Source: Tardiphaga robiniae
GTDB lineage: Bacteria; Pseudomonadota; Alphaproteobacteria; Rhizobiales; Xanthobacteraceae
Direction: 5' to 3'
DNA length: 64,000 bases
Assembly: GCF_013359755.1 (NCBI RefSeq)
Contig: NZ_JABMCJ010000087.1
Coordinates: 1-64,000 of the forward strand
Under the pieces are notes generated by a model. The model made no database searches. It was not told where the DNA came from and saw nothing but the letters and a program-made list of their open reading frames with translations. Of this stretch, positions 9,036-17,485 are shown in pieces; position 1 is the first letter of the stretch, and each line of letters opens with the position of its first letter. The translations under genes were made by a program, and so were the position numbers.

Positions 9036-10314
9036 CACCCTCTCTGACCACGCACCGATCGACGAAGCCCGCCTGCAGGCGATGATGGACGAACTGTCGG
9101 TCTTCGGCGGTGGACCGGACGGCGCCATGACGCGGCTGACATTGTCGAAAGAGGATGGCGCGGCGCGGGACTGGCTCGCGGGCTGGTTTTCCGCTCAAGG
9201 CTTCACACAGGCGGTCGATGCGATCGGCAACCAGTTCGGCAGCCTGATATTGGCAGGCGCAAATGCGCCGGTGGTCATGGTCGGGTCGCATATCGACAGC
9301 CAGCCCAATGGCGGTCGGTTTGATGGCGCGCTCGGCGTGGTGTCAGCCTGCGAGGCCGTTCTTGCCGTGTCACAGCGCCTCAAGGCCGAGGGTAAGTCGT
9401 CGCTCTGCAATTTTCGGGTGGTGAACTGGACCAACGAAGAGGGCGCGCGATTCCAGCCGAGCTTGCTCGGTAGCAGCGTGTTCGCTGGCGCAGCTGAACT
9501 TGATTGGGCGCTCGACCGCGTCGACGGCGACGGCATCTCGGTGCGGCAGTCGCTCTTAGAAATCGGATATGCAGGCACGAGCAAAATTGCCGTGCCAAGC
9601 GCTTTGATCGAGCTTCACATCGAGGGTGACAAGGCACTGTTTCAGTCCGGAGAGAAGTTTGGTGTCTTCACCCGGTTCTGGGGCGCTACCAAATATCGCC
9701 TCGCATTCCTCGGCCGACAGGCCCATACGGGCGCGACGCCGATGGCGGAACGCAAGGACGCGGTGCTTGCAGCCGCCTATCTGATCGCCGATCTCAAGCA
9801 GATCTCGCGCGAGCACGGCCTCGACCTGCACACCTCCGTCGGGCGGCTCGAAGTATTTCCCAATTCACCGAACACCGTGCCGTCGGAGGCCGTTCTGTTC
9901 ATTGAGCTGCGCTCTGGCTCGCCGGAGATTCTCGCCGAAGCCGAAACCAAGATGCTGGACCGGATCGAGGTGGCGGCGGCGAATGCCAGCGTCACCTACG
10001 AGGTTCGCTCGATCGACCGCCGCAAGGCCGGCCGCTTCGATGCAGGGCTGATCGCGCTGGCCGAGCGGATGGCCGCAACACACGGAGAGACCGCGCGTTC
10101 GCTGGATACGATCGGCGGACACGATGCCGTTGCGCTATCGGCCGTCTGTCCGTCCATCGTGATGGCCGTGCGTTCGCGCGATGGCGTCATTCATCACCCC
10201 ACCGAATTCACCAGCGCCGCGGATCAGGCCTTCGGCACGCGGGTCCTCGCGGACATGCTCTACGAGATCGCCTGCAAGGGTCTGCAAAGCTTCGGCAACA
10301 CGGACGGGGCATGA
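9028..10314 (+). CDS. M20-family Zn-dependent amidohydrolase (allantoate amidohydrolase/N-carbamoyl-amino-acid hydrolase type)
   Basis: The 428-aa enzyme shows the AllC/HyuC metal-binding pattern: GSHIDSQPNGGRFDGALG (His, Asp), the catalytic pair in NEEGARFQPSLLGS, and a late His in RDGVIHHPTEF. The dimerisation domain contains GRQAHTGATPM. Such enzymes hydrolyse carbamoyl or acyl amides of small amino compounds. It overlaps the DeoR gene by 8 nt, which argues for co-translation and a role in processing the imported compound. The precise amide is not predictable. Confidence 0.87.
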   Translation: MPDTLSDHAPIDEARLQAMMDELSVFGGGPDGAMTRLTLSKEDGAARDWLAGWFSAQGFTQAVDAIGNQFGSLILAGANAPVVMVGSHIDSQPNGGRFDGALGVVSACEAVLAVSQRLKAEGKSSLCNFRVVNWTNEEGARFQPSLLGSSVFAGAAELDWALDRVDGDGISVRQSLLEIGYAGTSKIAVPSALIELHIEGDKALFQSGEKFGVFTRFWGATKYRLAFLGRQAHTGATPMAERKDAVLAAAYLIADLKQISREHGLDLHTSVGRLEVFPNSPNTVPSEAVLFIELRSGSPEILAEAETKMLDRIEVAAANASVTYEVRSIDRRKAGRFDAGLIALAERMAATHGETARSLDTIGGHDAVALSAVCPSIVMAVRSRDGVIHHPTEFTSAADQAFGTRVLADMLYEIACKGLQSFGNTDGA

Positions 10315-10315
10315 C

Positions 10316-11281
10316 ATGAAGGCGCTCGGGAATCCGGTTTCTCTGCTCGAACAACGCGTGGAACGTGCAATCGTGAGCCTGCCGGTGCTCGATGCATCGC
10401 GGGTGACTTATGTCGCCTGCACGTCGCCGGTAGCGTCGCCGTCCTATCAGGCTGTCGAGTCGCAGTCGTTTGATGTCGCGATCGGCGGCGCAGAACCAAG
10501 CTACTTCCTGCGCCTGGCAAATGACGAAGTGGCTGAGCTGGTCGATGACGATGTCGCGTTCGCCGCTGCTGGCAGGCTCAATGATCTCGCGTTTTCGCCG
10601 GAACCAGTCGGACGTGCAGCCGAGCAGCGCGCGGTGCTTTTTGCTCGACTCGGAAACGGCTGGCGTGCGGCCAAGATCGACGACTTGATGCAGCCGCCGA
10701 TGACAACCCGGTTGATCGAGATGCAGAAGACCATCGCGGCAGGCGCGCCATTCGGGCGGTCATGGTCGGTGTTCGACGGCATCGACAGGCTGAAAACGCT
10801 CGTCGTGCAGAGTGGTGAGAACCTGCCTGCTGACACGGACTGGATGCTGGCATGGATGGCGGCGATGCGAGAGGCGATCTCCGCAGCGGGCGTCACCGAC
10901 AAGCCGGCACATGGCGATCCGCATTCCTCCAATGTGATGCTGGATCCGGATGGATCAATCATACTGGTGGATTTCGACATGGCGGCCGACATGGATCCCT
11001 ATTATCAGCTCGGCGTTCAGATGAACGAGCTCTATCAGTTCGAGAGCCAAATGAAGCCGCTGCTGGAAATGCATGACGGGCATTTCAGCGAAACAGCCTT
11101 CAGTCGTTGCCGGATCTATGCTGCTGCCGACGACCTGTACTGGGCGCTGCGCAGTCTGCTGCAGCATGCTCGATCGCCGCTGCGCAGCGTCGAATTCCTG
11201 AAATATGCGGGCTGGCGTTTTCTGCGCTGCCGGATGCTGCTGGAGAATCCCGGTTTCGAGCAGCGCTTGCGATCTCTCTAG
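10316..11281 (+). CDS. aminoglycoside/choline-kinase-like phosphotransferase 1
   Basis: The 321-aa protein has the APH/choline kinase catalytic loop AHGDPHSSNVML (His and Asp about residue 200), followed by the metal-binding Asp in ILVDFDMAADMD. The N-terminal lobe is divergent. Such enzymes phosphorylate small alcohols such as choline, ethanolamine or sugars. The ATG at 10316 is two bases beyond the preceding stop, fitting translational coupling. A second, distinct kinase-like gene follows immediately, so the two may act on successive or alternative substrates. Confidence 0.8.
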   Translation: MKALGNPVSLLEQRVERAIVSLPVLDASRVTYVACTSPVASPSYQAVESQSFDVAIGGAEPSYFLRLANDEVAELVDDDVAFAAAGRLNDLAFSPEPVGRAAEQRAVLFARLGNGWRAAKIDDLMQPPMTTRLIEMQKTIAAGAPFGRSWSVFDGIDRLKTLVVQSGENLPADTDWMLAWMAAMREAISAAGVTDKPAHGDPHSSNVMLDPDGSIILVDFDMAADMDPYYQLGVQMNELYQFESQMKPLLEMHDGHFSETAFSRCRIYAAADDLYWALRSLLQHARSPLRSVEFLKYAGWRFLRCRMLLENPGFEQRLRSL

Positions 11282-11294
11282 GCGGACGAGTACC

Positions 11295-12230
11295 ATGATG
11301 GACATAGGCAATGGCACGTCGGATGCTGAACGGTCGCTCGAAGCGGCCATCATTCAGGTCGCGCCCTGGAAGGGGCGCCGCCTGTCCTATGCGCCGGTCT
11401 CTGGTGGCATCAGCAACACCAATTTCCGCGTCAGGGTCGAGGGCGATGCGATCGGTTATTTTGTCAAGATTCCCGGCCGCGGCACGGAGATGTTCATCGA
11501 TCGCAATGCCGCGCGGGCAGCGAGCAAGCAGGCTGAGGCTATCGATATCGGCCCGCGTACCTTCGATTATCTTGATCATCTGGATATCGAAGTGTCGGAA
11601 TTCCTCGATGATCGCCGCGCATCGACCCATCGCGATGCCGTGGATCAGGGGTTTCGCACCAACGTGGTGCAGATCTATCGCCGCTTTCACCGGGCTCAAC
11701 CGCTCCCATTGACGAAGACCGTGTTCGACATGATCGATGAACACTATGACCAGGTCAGGCAGCTCGGCGGCTACTGGCCAGAGGATCACACTTGGCTCTA
11801 TCGTCAGTATCAGCAGGCGCGTGCAGCACTGGACGCATCGGGGCTGGATCTCGTGCCATGTTTCAACGATCCCATGCCAGGCAACTTCCTGGTTGGCGAT
11901 GACGGATCGGTCAAGCTGATTGACTTCGAATATGCCTCAAACAATGAACGGCTCTACGATCTTGCGATCTGGAGCAGCGAGCACTTCTTTCCGGAGGATG
12001 TCGAACAGGAGATCATCGAAGCCTATTTCGGCCGTTTCGACCGGCGGCTGCACGCACGCTTCGTGATTCACAAGGCGCTCGCCGACATCAAATGGAGCAC
12101 CTGGGCGATGGTGCAGAATCGCGTCTCGACGCTGGATTTCGATTTCTACAAGTATGGGATCTGGAAACACATGCGCGCCCGCTCCATCATCCAGGATCCA
12201 CGATGGCCGTCGTTTCTGAAGGCACTTTGA
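11295..12230 (+). CDS. choline/ethanolamine-kinase-like phosphotransferase 2
   Basis: The 311-aa protein is closer to LicA/choline kinases: SGGISNTNFRV is the nucleotide-binding loop, and VKLIDFEYASNNERLYDLA matches the family's metal-binding Asp and substrate motif. In the catalytic loop the sequence is CFNDPMPGNFL, where kinases of this family normally have His at the Phe position (HxD...N); the Asp and Asn remain. This may lower or alter activity. The start codon is ATG 11295 or 11298. The stop overlaps the next start as TGATG. Confidence 0.8.
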   Translation: MMDIGNGTSDAERSLEAAIIQVAPWKGRRLSYAPVSGGISNTNFRVRVEGDAIGYFVKIPGRGTEMFIDRNAARAASKQAEAIDIGPRTFDYLDHLDIEVSEFLDDRRASTHRDAVDQGFRTNVVQIYRRFHRAQPLPLTKTVFDMIDEHYDQVRQLGGYWPEDHTWLYRQYQQARAALDASGLDLVPCFNDPMPGNFLVGDDGSVKLIDFEYASNNERLYDLAIWSSEHFFPEDVEQEIIEAYFGRFDRRLHARFVIHKALADIKWSTWAMVQNRVSTLDFDFYKYGIWKHMRARSIIQDPRWPSFLKAL

Positions 12231-13018
12231 TGTTCGAGGACGCCCTGGTGGCAGACGATGCCGACGCCTATCTCGCTTTTGCCACCGAACTCGCGGATTC
12301 GGTGCGACCGCTTCTGCTGTCGCATTTCCGCAGTCCGCTGGATGTCATCTCCAAACCTGACGACAGTCCGGTGACGGTCGCCGATCGCGCGGCCGAGCTG
12401 CATTTGAGAGAAAGGATCCAGCAGCGCTTTCCGGATCACGGGATCATCGGCGAGGAAACCGGCGGCACGCCGCGCGGCGCCTTTAACTGGATCATCGACC
12501 CGATCGACGGGACCAAGAGTTTCATCACGGGTTTCCCGCTTTTCGGGACGTTGATAGCGCTCTCTCATGAAGAGAAGCCGTTCTGCGGAGTGATCGACAT
12601 TCCCTTTACGGGGGAGCGATGGAGTGCCAAGCCGGGTCGCACCATGTACAAGAGCACGTTAGCACGGACGAGTGCGTGTGGGCGCGTCGCAGATGCGCGC
12701 TTCTACACCACGTCGCCGGATATGTTCATCGACGAGGAAGTCGAGACATTCGAGCGGCTGTCGAGGAGTGCGAGACTTCGCCGCTTCGGCGGAGACTGTT
12801 ACATCTATGGCCTGCTTGCCTCCGGGCATTGCGACATCGTTCTGGAAACGGGGTTGCACCCCTATGATTACATGGCACTCGTTCCGGTCGTGCACAGCGC
12901 GGGTGGTTGCATGACCGATTGGGAGGGGCGTCCACTGTCCCTCCGCTCGGACGGGCGCGTGCTGGCGAGCGCGACACCCGCGCTGCATGCGGAAGCGCTG
13001 GCCTTCATCCGGCGGTAA
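12230..13018 (+). CDS. inositol-monophosphatase-family phosphatase, HisN-like
   Basis: The 262-aa protein carries all metal-binding motifs of the family: GEETGG, IIDPIDGTKSFITGFPLFG with the DPxDGT core, and a final YDYMALVPVVHSAGG. The last motif resembles bacterial HisN histidinol-phosphatases more than SuhB. Mg2+-dependent dephosphorylation of a small phosphate ester is expected. Because it sits between kinase-like genes and EutBC, an amino-alcohol phosphate is a plausible substrate; that is inference. The start at 12230 overlaps the kinase stop (TGATG) with GAAGG about 8 nt before. Confidence 0.85.
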   Translation: MFEDALVADDADAYLAFATELADSVRPLLLSHFRSPLDVISKPDDSPVTVADRAAELHLRERIQQRFPDHGIIGEETGGTPRGAFNWIIDPIDGTKSFITGFPLFGTLIALSHEEKPFCGVIDIPFTGERWSAKPGRTMYKSTLARTSACGRVADARFYTTSPDMFIDEEVETFERLSRSARLRRFGGDCYIYGLLASGHCDIVLETGLHPYDYMALVPVVHSAGGCMTDWEGRPLSLRSDGRVLASATPALHAEALAFIRR

Positions 13019-13021
13019 CGA

Positions 13022-14419
13022 GTGAAAATGCCTTACAAAACCACTATCGAAGGCACCGTCTTCCGCTTCAACGATCTAAAGGATCTGATGGCGAAGGCGA
13101 CGCCCGAGCGATCGGGCGATCAGCTCGCCGGCATTGCCGCGGACGGGCCGGTGGAGCGGCTGGCAGCTCAGATCGCGCTGGCCGATCTGCCTCTCAAAAC
13201 ATTCCTGACTGAAGAGCTGATCCCGCCGGAGACCGACGAGGTCTCGCGTTTGATTCAGGACAGGCACGATCCGATTGCCTTCGCCGCCGTCTCGTCGTTG
13301 ACCGTCGGCGAGTTCCGGGAATGGCTGCTCGCCCCCAAAACCGCCCAGCAGCAACTTGAGGACCTGACACTCGGCCTGACGCCGGAAATGGTCGCGGCAG
13401 TGTCCAAGATCATGCGCCTGCAGGATCTGATTTCGGTCGCGTCGAAGCGCGAGGTCGTCACTAAATTTCGTTCGACCATCGGGCTGAAAGGACGGCTATC
13501 CACGCGCAACCAACCCAATCATCCCGTCGACGACTCCTATGGCATCGCGGCATCGGCGCTCGACGGGCTGCTGATGGGTTCCGGCGATGCCGTGATCGGG
13601 GTCAATCCGGCCACCGATACTGTGGAGGACTATGTCCGCATCGTCGCGTTGCTCGACGAATTGCGCACGCGCCTAGCGATCCCGACACAGACCTGTTGCC
13701 TTGGTCACGTGACGACAGCAATGAAGGCGATGGCCGCGAAGGCGCCGGTGGATATCGTGTTCCAATCGGTCGCCGGTTCGCAAAAGGCGAATGACGGCTT
13801 CGGCGTCAGTCTGTCGCTGTTGCGCGAGGCCTATGAGGCGGTTCGTGCCCTCAAGCGTGGTCCGGCGGATGCTCATCTGATGTATTTCGAGACGGGGCAG
13901 GGCGCGGCGCTGTCGGCCGACGCGCATTTCGGTGTCGATCAGCAGACGATGGAGGTACGTGCCTATGCGGTCGCGCGCGAGTTCGATCCGCTGCTCGTCA
14001 ACACGGTTGTCGGCTTCATCGGCCCGGAATATCTCTTCAATGGCAAGCAGATCATCCGCGCCGGGCTCGAGGATCATTTCTGCGGCAAGCTGCTGGGCCT
14101 GCCGATGGGCGTCGACGTCTGCTACACCAATCATGCGGATGCGGACCAGGAAGATATGGATGTGCTGCTCACACTGCTCTGCGCCGCCAATGTCAATTTC
14201 GTCATTACGGTGCCTGGTGCCGACGACGTGATGCTGAACTATCAATCGCTCGCGCATCACGACGCCGTTTATTGCCGGGAAACCTTGAATCGTCCGCCGG
14301 CGCCGGAGTTCGAGCGTTGGCTCGTTGAGGTCGGCTTGACCGATGAGGCGGGTCGCCTGCTCGACGCGCCAACCGGGTTGACCGACTACATGGCGAATTC
14401 CAGGTTACTCGGGATCTGA
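13022..14419 (+). CDS. eutB: ethanolamine ammonia-lyase large subunit EutB
   Basis: EutB is the catalytic subunit of the adenosylcobalamin-dependent lyase that converts ethanolamine to acetaldehyde and ammonia. The 465-aa length is normal. Conserved family blocks are intact: NQPNHPVDDSYGIAASALDG, GSGDAVIGVNPATD, YFETGQGAALSADAHFGVDQ, GFIGPEYLFNGKQIIRAGLE, GKLLGLPMGVDVCYTNHADA and VPGADDVMLNYQS. The frame opens at GTG 13022; ATG 13028 is the alternative start. No microcompartment shell genes, EutA reactivase or acetaldehyde dehydrogenase occur in the window. Confidence 0.95.
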   Translation: MKMPYKTTIEGTVFRFNDLKDLMAKATPERSGDQLAGIAADGPVERLAAQIALADLPLKTFLTEELIPPETDEVSRLIQDRHDPIAFAAVSSLTVGEFREWLLAPKTAQQQLEDLTLGLTPEMVAAVSKIMRLQDLISVASKREVVTKFRSTIGLKGRLSTRNQPNHPVDDSYGIAASALDGLLMGSGDAVIGVNPATDTVEDYVRIVALLDELRTRLAIPTQTCCLGHVTTAMKAMAAKAPVDIVFQSVAGSQKANDGFGVSLSLLREAYEAVRALKRGPADAHLMYFETGQGAALSADAHFGVDQQTMEVRAYAVAREFDPLLVNTVVGFIGPEYLFNGKQIIRAGLEDHFCGKLLGLPMGVDVCYTNHADADQEDMDVLLTLLCAANVNFVITVPGADDVMLNYQSLAHHDAVYCRETLNRPPAPEFERWLVEVGLTDEAGRLLDAPTGLTDYMANSRLLGI

Positions 14420-14420
14420 C

Positions 14421-15194
14421 ATGACGAAGGAGCCAGAACGTACATCCCCACTGCCACGCGATCTGCGGCAGATGACGGACGCACGGGTACTTCTCGGCAG
14501 ATTCGGAGCGGGCATGCCGACACGCGCGGCACAGTCCTTTCTGCTCGATCACGCGCGTGCACGGCAGGCCGTGTGGTCCAGTGTCGATTGGGCTTCGGTC
14601 GAAGCCGGCCTGAATGAGCTCGGGCTGGGTATCATCGAGGTCGCCAGCAAGGCGGGCGATCGTGCCACCTATGTCCGTCGCCCCGATCTCGGCCGAACTC
14701 TCTCCGCCGAGGTTGCAGAGCGGCTCGCAAGCATGACGCCGGGCTGCGATGTCGCGATCATTCTCGCCGACGGCCTTTCCGCCAGCGCGATCGACATCAA
14801 CGCGGTGCCGCTGACGAGGGCGATCGTCGCACGGCTGTCGGCCCGGCAGCTTTCTATTGCGCCTATCGTTCTGGCATCGCAGGCGCGCGTCGCCATCGGA
14901 GATCCCATTGCGGCGATCATCGGCGCGAAGGTGTCAGTCATGATCATAGGCGAACGTCCCGGCCTTTCGGCGGCCGACAGTCTCGGAATCTACCTGACCC
15001 ATTCGCCCGCGATCGGCACGCCGGATTCGAAGCGAAACTGCATCTCCAACGTCCGGGATGGCGGCCTTGCCATTGTGGATGCCACCGACCTGGTCGTATC
15101 GTTGGTGGTCGACATGTTGAAAGTCGGTGTCAGCGGCGTCGGGCTGAAGGCGGCTCTCGACGTCTTGCCGTGTCCGGATGCGAACGGGCGGTGA
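14421..15194 (+). CDS. eutC: ethanolamine ammonia-lyase small subunit EutC
   Basis: The 257-aa partner subunit contributes to cobalamin binding. Recognisable blocks are RFGAGMPTRAAQSFLLDHAR near the start, VAIILADGLSASAID, and VMIIGERPGLSAADSLGIYL followed by CISNVRDGG, all typical of EutC. It starts two bases after the EutB stop. The stop at 15194 is directly followed by the IS remnant, so the last residues may have been altered by that event. Confidence 0.93.
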   Translation: MTKEPERTSPLPRDLRQMTDARVLLGRFGAGMPTRAAQSFLLDHARARQAVWSSVDWASVEAGLNELGLGIIEVASKAGDRATYVRRPDLGRTLSAEVAERLASMTPGCDVAIILADGLSASAIDINAVPLTRAIVARLSARQLSIAPIVLASQARVAIGDPIAAIIGAKVSVMIIGERPGLSAADSLGIYLTHSPAIGTPDSKRNCISNVRDGGLAIVDATDLVVSLVVDMLKVGVSGVGLKAALDVLPCPDANGR

Positions 15195-15388
15195 CCTTCC
15201 GGAACGCTCGTGACGTCAGCGCTGCAGTAACATCGGCATGGTCCAACGGGCAGACCGAGGGACGGATAACAAAGCTCAAGCTCGTTAAGCGTCAGTCAGA
15301 TGTATGGACGCGCCAAGCTCGACTTGCTCCAAGCCCGACTAATCGGCGCCCCTTGATGCGCCTGCACCAAATTGCGTCAGAGCCCAAT
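15195..15388 (+). pseudogene. 3' end remnant of an ISL3-type insertion sequence
   Basis: The translation from 15236 reads AWSNGQTEGRITKLKLVKRQ, the C-terminal signature of ISL3-family transposases. It should continue MYGRAKLDLLQARLIGAP and a stop, and does so in another frame (to the TGA at 15354-15356). A 4-bp duplication (CAGTCAG at about 15294) explains the shift. The segment ending TTGCGTCAGAGCCC (to 15385) looks like the terminal inverted repeat, which in this family begins GGGCTCT. Everything upstream of the C-terminus is missing. This marks the right border of the accessory block. Confidence 0.75.
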
Positions 15389-15584
15389 ATTGCCCCCTTA
15401 AGCCGGGGATCGCGCCTTCGATCCGAGGCGTGCGAGGCCGCGCCGAGCGGATGCTAGCGCGGGACGCCAGAGCCGGCTGGAAGGCGCAATGTGCGAACCT
15501 GCATTGTTGCAATGCAGCAATGAACTATCGCAGTGCAGCAAAGGGGGGCAGGCTGCCTTATTGAATCCTACGAGGAGACTAATA

Positions 15585-15863
15585 GTGAAGATGACTTCCT
15601 TATCGATCGCAGCCGTCGCCGCGATCGCGATTTCGGGTGGCACTGCCGGCTTCGCTGCGGAGTTGCCGATCTATGAAGCGGCGGGTTTGCCGATATCGGC
15701 GGTGCAAGTTCGAGTGCTGGGAGCCGCGAATGTCCAGGAACAGTCGGCGGCGCCAACCTCCACGGCCTCTGTGCATCAGCTGGGAGTCCTAGCACCGCGG
15801 ACGACAATGACGACCGCGACGGCCGCAGCAACCCGGACCGAAACCGCTCGCCCAATTCGTTGA
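15585..15863 (+). CDS. small exported protein of unknown function
   Basis: The 92-aa product begins with a signal peptide (hydrophobic AAVAAIAISGG, cleavage near GFAAE). The mature part has the stretch EAAGLPISAVQVRVLGAANV followed by VQEQS, which I recognise as recurring in small hypothetical proteins of Bradyrhizobium relatives. The end is rich in Thr and Ala. GTG at 15585 is chosen because GAGGAG lies 7 nt before it; ATG 15591 is the alternative. No function is known. Confidence 0.65.
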   Translation: MKMTSLSIAAVAAIAISGGTAGFAAELPIYEAAGLPISAVQVRVLGAANVQEQSAAPTSTASVHQLGVLAPRTTMTTATAAATRTETARPIR

Positions 15864-16177
15864 CCGGCACCTCCGTAGCCGTTTGAGGTCTGGGCCCTCA
15901 ACTGCGACCGCTCGTCATATGTCAGCTGTAGGAGCACGGCGGCGGGGACTTCCGATTGTCCACCTTCACCGTCGGACAGCCGTTATCTCATTGAATTCAT
16001 AGTCGAAGATGCGCACCATCGCACTCCAGATCCTTAGGGGCGAGCTGTGCGAGATGGCGCTCCCACTCTTCAAGCACCTCAAACAGAAAGTTCAAGCTTT
16101 CTCTCTCTAAGCGCACCACCATTTCAATAACTTGTCAAAACGGTCTTTCGCACCGGCTCGCCATCGGTGGGTTCAAC
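15864..16177. other. intergenic stretch with a possible tiny ORF
   Basis: About 310 nt without a firm gene. On the minus strand an ATG at 16122 opens a 41-codon frame to 15997 whose product is leucine-rich and predicted helical (ending APKDLECDGAHLRL). It lacks a ribosome binding site, so I list it only as a possibility. Confidence 0.3.
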
Positions 16178-16489
16178 CTATGAACGTTGTTCCAAGGTAG
16201 CCCGGACTTTTGCGATGACCTCGTGATAATCGGCCTCCCGCTTGTCCTGCATTTCCTGCTGCCGTGCCTTGAATGATGCCACGCGATTGCGGATGTCTTC
16301 CCGGAGATCAGTCAGCTTCATCGGCTGCGCAGGTTCCGGGACGATCTGCTTCGGATTTTCAGCGGCTTTCATCTCGGCGTCTACCGCAACGGTCAACTTC
16401 GCGGCCAGCTCGGGCTGGTTGCCCGAGACCTCTTTTACAAATGCCAATGTCTCCGCGATTAAACGATCGCGCTCTTCGACCCAACTCAT
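16178..16489 (-). CDS. hypothetical charged protein, 103 aa
   Basis: No domain is recognised. The protein is hydrophilic, strongly helical by composition and rich in Lys, Glu and Arg, with a Pro-rich hinge (IVPEPAQPMK) in the middle. The C-terminal half (FKARQQEMQDKREADYHEVI) could form a coiled coil. There is no signal peptide. Length and codon use suggest a real gene, but the start region has no strong ribosome binding site. Confidence 0.55.
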   Translation of the reverse strand: MSWVEERDRLIAETLAFVKEVSGNQPELAAKLTVAVDAEMKAAENPKQIVPEPAQPMKLTDLREDIRNRVASFKARQQEMQDKREADYHEVIAKVRATLEQRS

Positions 16490-16663
16490 GGCGTCATCAT
16501 TTAGATTGAGCGACGTTAGTGCAAGCGCGTCAGCGGGTTAAGCCTAACGGGGCACAGTGCAGAATCTGGCTCCGTCGTCGTGTCAGCGCCCATGCGTCTC
16601 CAAGCGGCCTGCTGACGCCTTTGGGCGGCTGGCTGTGGGAGGTTCGCCGAAGGCGAACGGGCG

Positions 16664-16807
16664 TCAAATAAACAGACAGGCTGCGAACGAGGCCGTCAGG
16701 CCGAAGAGCAGGGCGCCTGCGCAGAGGGCGCGCTCCCAAACCTCGCGTGCGTGATGTCGCTCGAAGCACTGCCGGCTGAAATACTGGTGAGTGAAGTGGT
16801 CTTCCAT
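16664..16807 (-). CDS. small single-span membrane protein, 47 aa
   Basis: The ATG at 16807 is preceded by AGGGAGG and yields a short basic N-terminal part followed by one hydrophobic helix (ALCAGALLFGLTASFAACLF) at the very C-terminus. A longer in-frame ATG at 16858 exists but lacks a ribosome binding site. The function is unknown. Confidence 0.45.
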   Translation of the reverse strand: MEDHFTHQYFSRQCFERHHAREVWERALCAGALLFGLTASFAACLFI

Positions 16808-16957
16808 CTCCGCCTCCCTGAACGGGGATAGAGAATCCTTCATGTGATTCGCCGTCAAGCGGCGTGTGTGTTAAACTGTTAAATAAGCCCCGCGGCGAGT
16901 TGAACCAATTTGCCATTCGCGCGACCTAAGCGCGTCTCAATGAGTAAGGGGAATCGC

Positions 16958-17179
16958 ATGACTTTTCGCGAATCCATCACCCGGCTTTTCGGCAGCACCT
17001 CAACGCCCGAATCTGAAGAGCGTGCCAGGCGACTGAACGCGTCCATGGATGAGTTTGTGCGGCTACTGCATACCAATGGCTACGACAGCAAAAGCCCCAC
17101 CACCCCTGGAGAGGTGGCAGGACTTTCGGAACGTCCATCCTGCGCTCAGGACGCTCAGTCTTCCAACCAAGGATTGTGA
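16958..17179 (+). CDS. hypothetical protein, 73 aa
   Basis: The ATG at 16958 is preceded by AAGGGGAA, which supports it over an upstream start at 16910. The product begins MTFRESITRLFG and is helical, then becomes Ser/Pro/Gly-rich. No domain is recognised. Moderate confidence that it is translated. Confidence 0.5.
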   Translation: MTFRESITRLFGSTSTPESEERARRLNASMDEFVRLLHTNGYDSKSPTTPGEVAGLSERPSCAQDAQSSNQGL

Positions 17180-17188
17180 GAGTCGTTC

Positions 17189-17392
17189 CTAAGTCACTGC
17201 CGGCGGTACCGCGATCGGCTCGCCCGTGTCCTCTTCGGTGCTGCACGGCTGAATAGTGTAGCCGTCCTCCAGCACCGTCTTGCCGTCCACAACATCAACG
17301 AGTCCGGCTTCGTCGGCATGTTGCCAGACGTCCTCCTCGGTCGGGAATTCCTGGCTGAGCTTCTGGTCGTCTTCGAATAGCGCGTAGGGCAT
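17189..17392 (-). CDS. hypothetical acidic protein, 67 aa
   Basis: The ATG at 17392 has GGAGG 6 nt upstream. The product (starting MPYALFEDDQKLSQEF) is acidic and contains EEDVWQHADEAGLV and DGKTVLEDGYTIQPC, a pattern I associate with short conserved hypothetical proteins of Bradyrhizobium relatives. No signal peptide and no known fold. Confidence 0.6.
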   Translation of the reverse strand: MPYALFEDDQKLSQEFPTEEDVWQHADEAGLVDVVDGKTVLEDGYTIQPCSTEEDTGEPIAVPPAVT

Positions 17393-17485
17393 GTGCCACC
17401 TCCGGCGCGGCAACGCGGCGGAGGTTGAGTAGTTCGATCGCAGTGGCCAATCTGCCCACCCGTCAACCGGCCTGTGGAACCTTAA

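Noticed and set aside
13022-15194. possible cobalamin riboswitch near eutBC
   Set aside because: No intergenic space exists before eutB (3 nt after the phosphatase stop) and no B12-box-like sequence was seen upstream of the operon.
16530-16916. 128-codon minus-strand frame
   Set aside because: Low-complexity Arg/Pro/Ser composition and overlap with a better small membrane-protein frame; no ribosome binding site.
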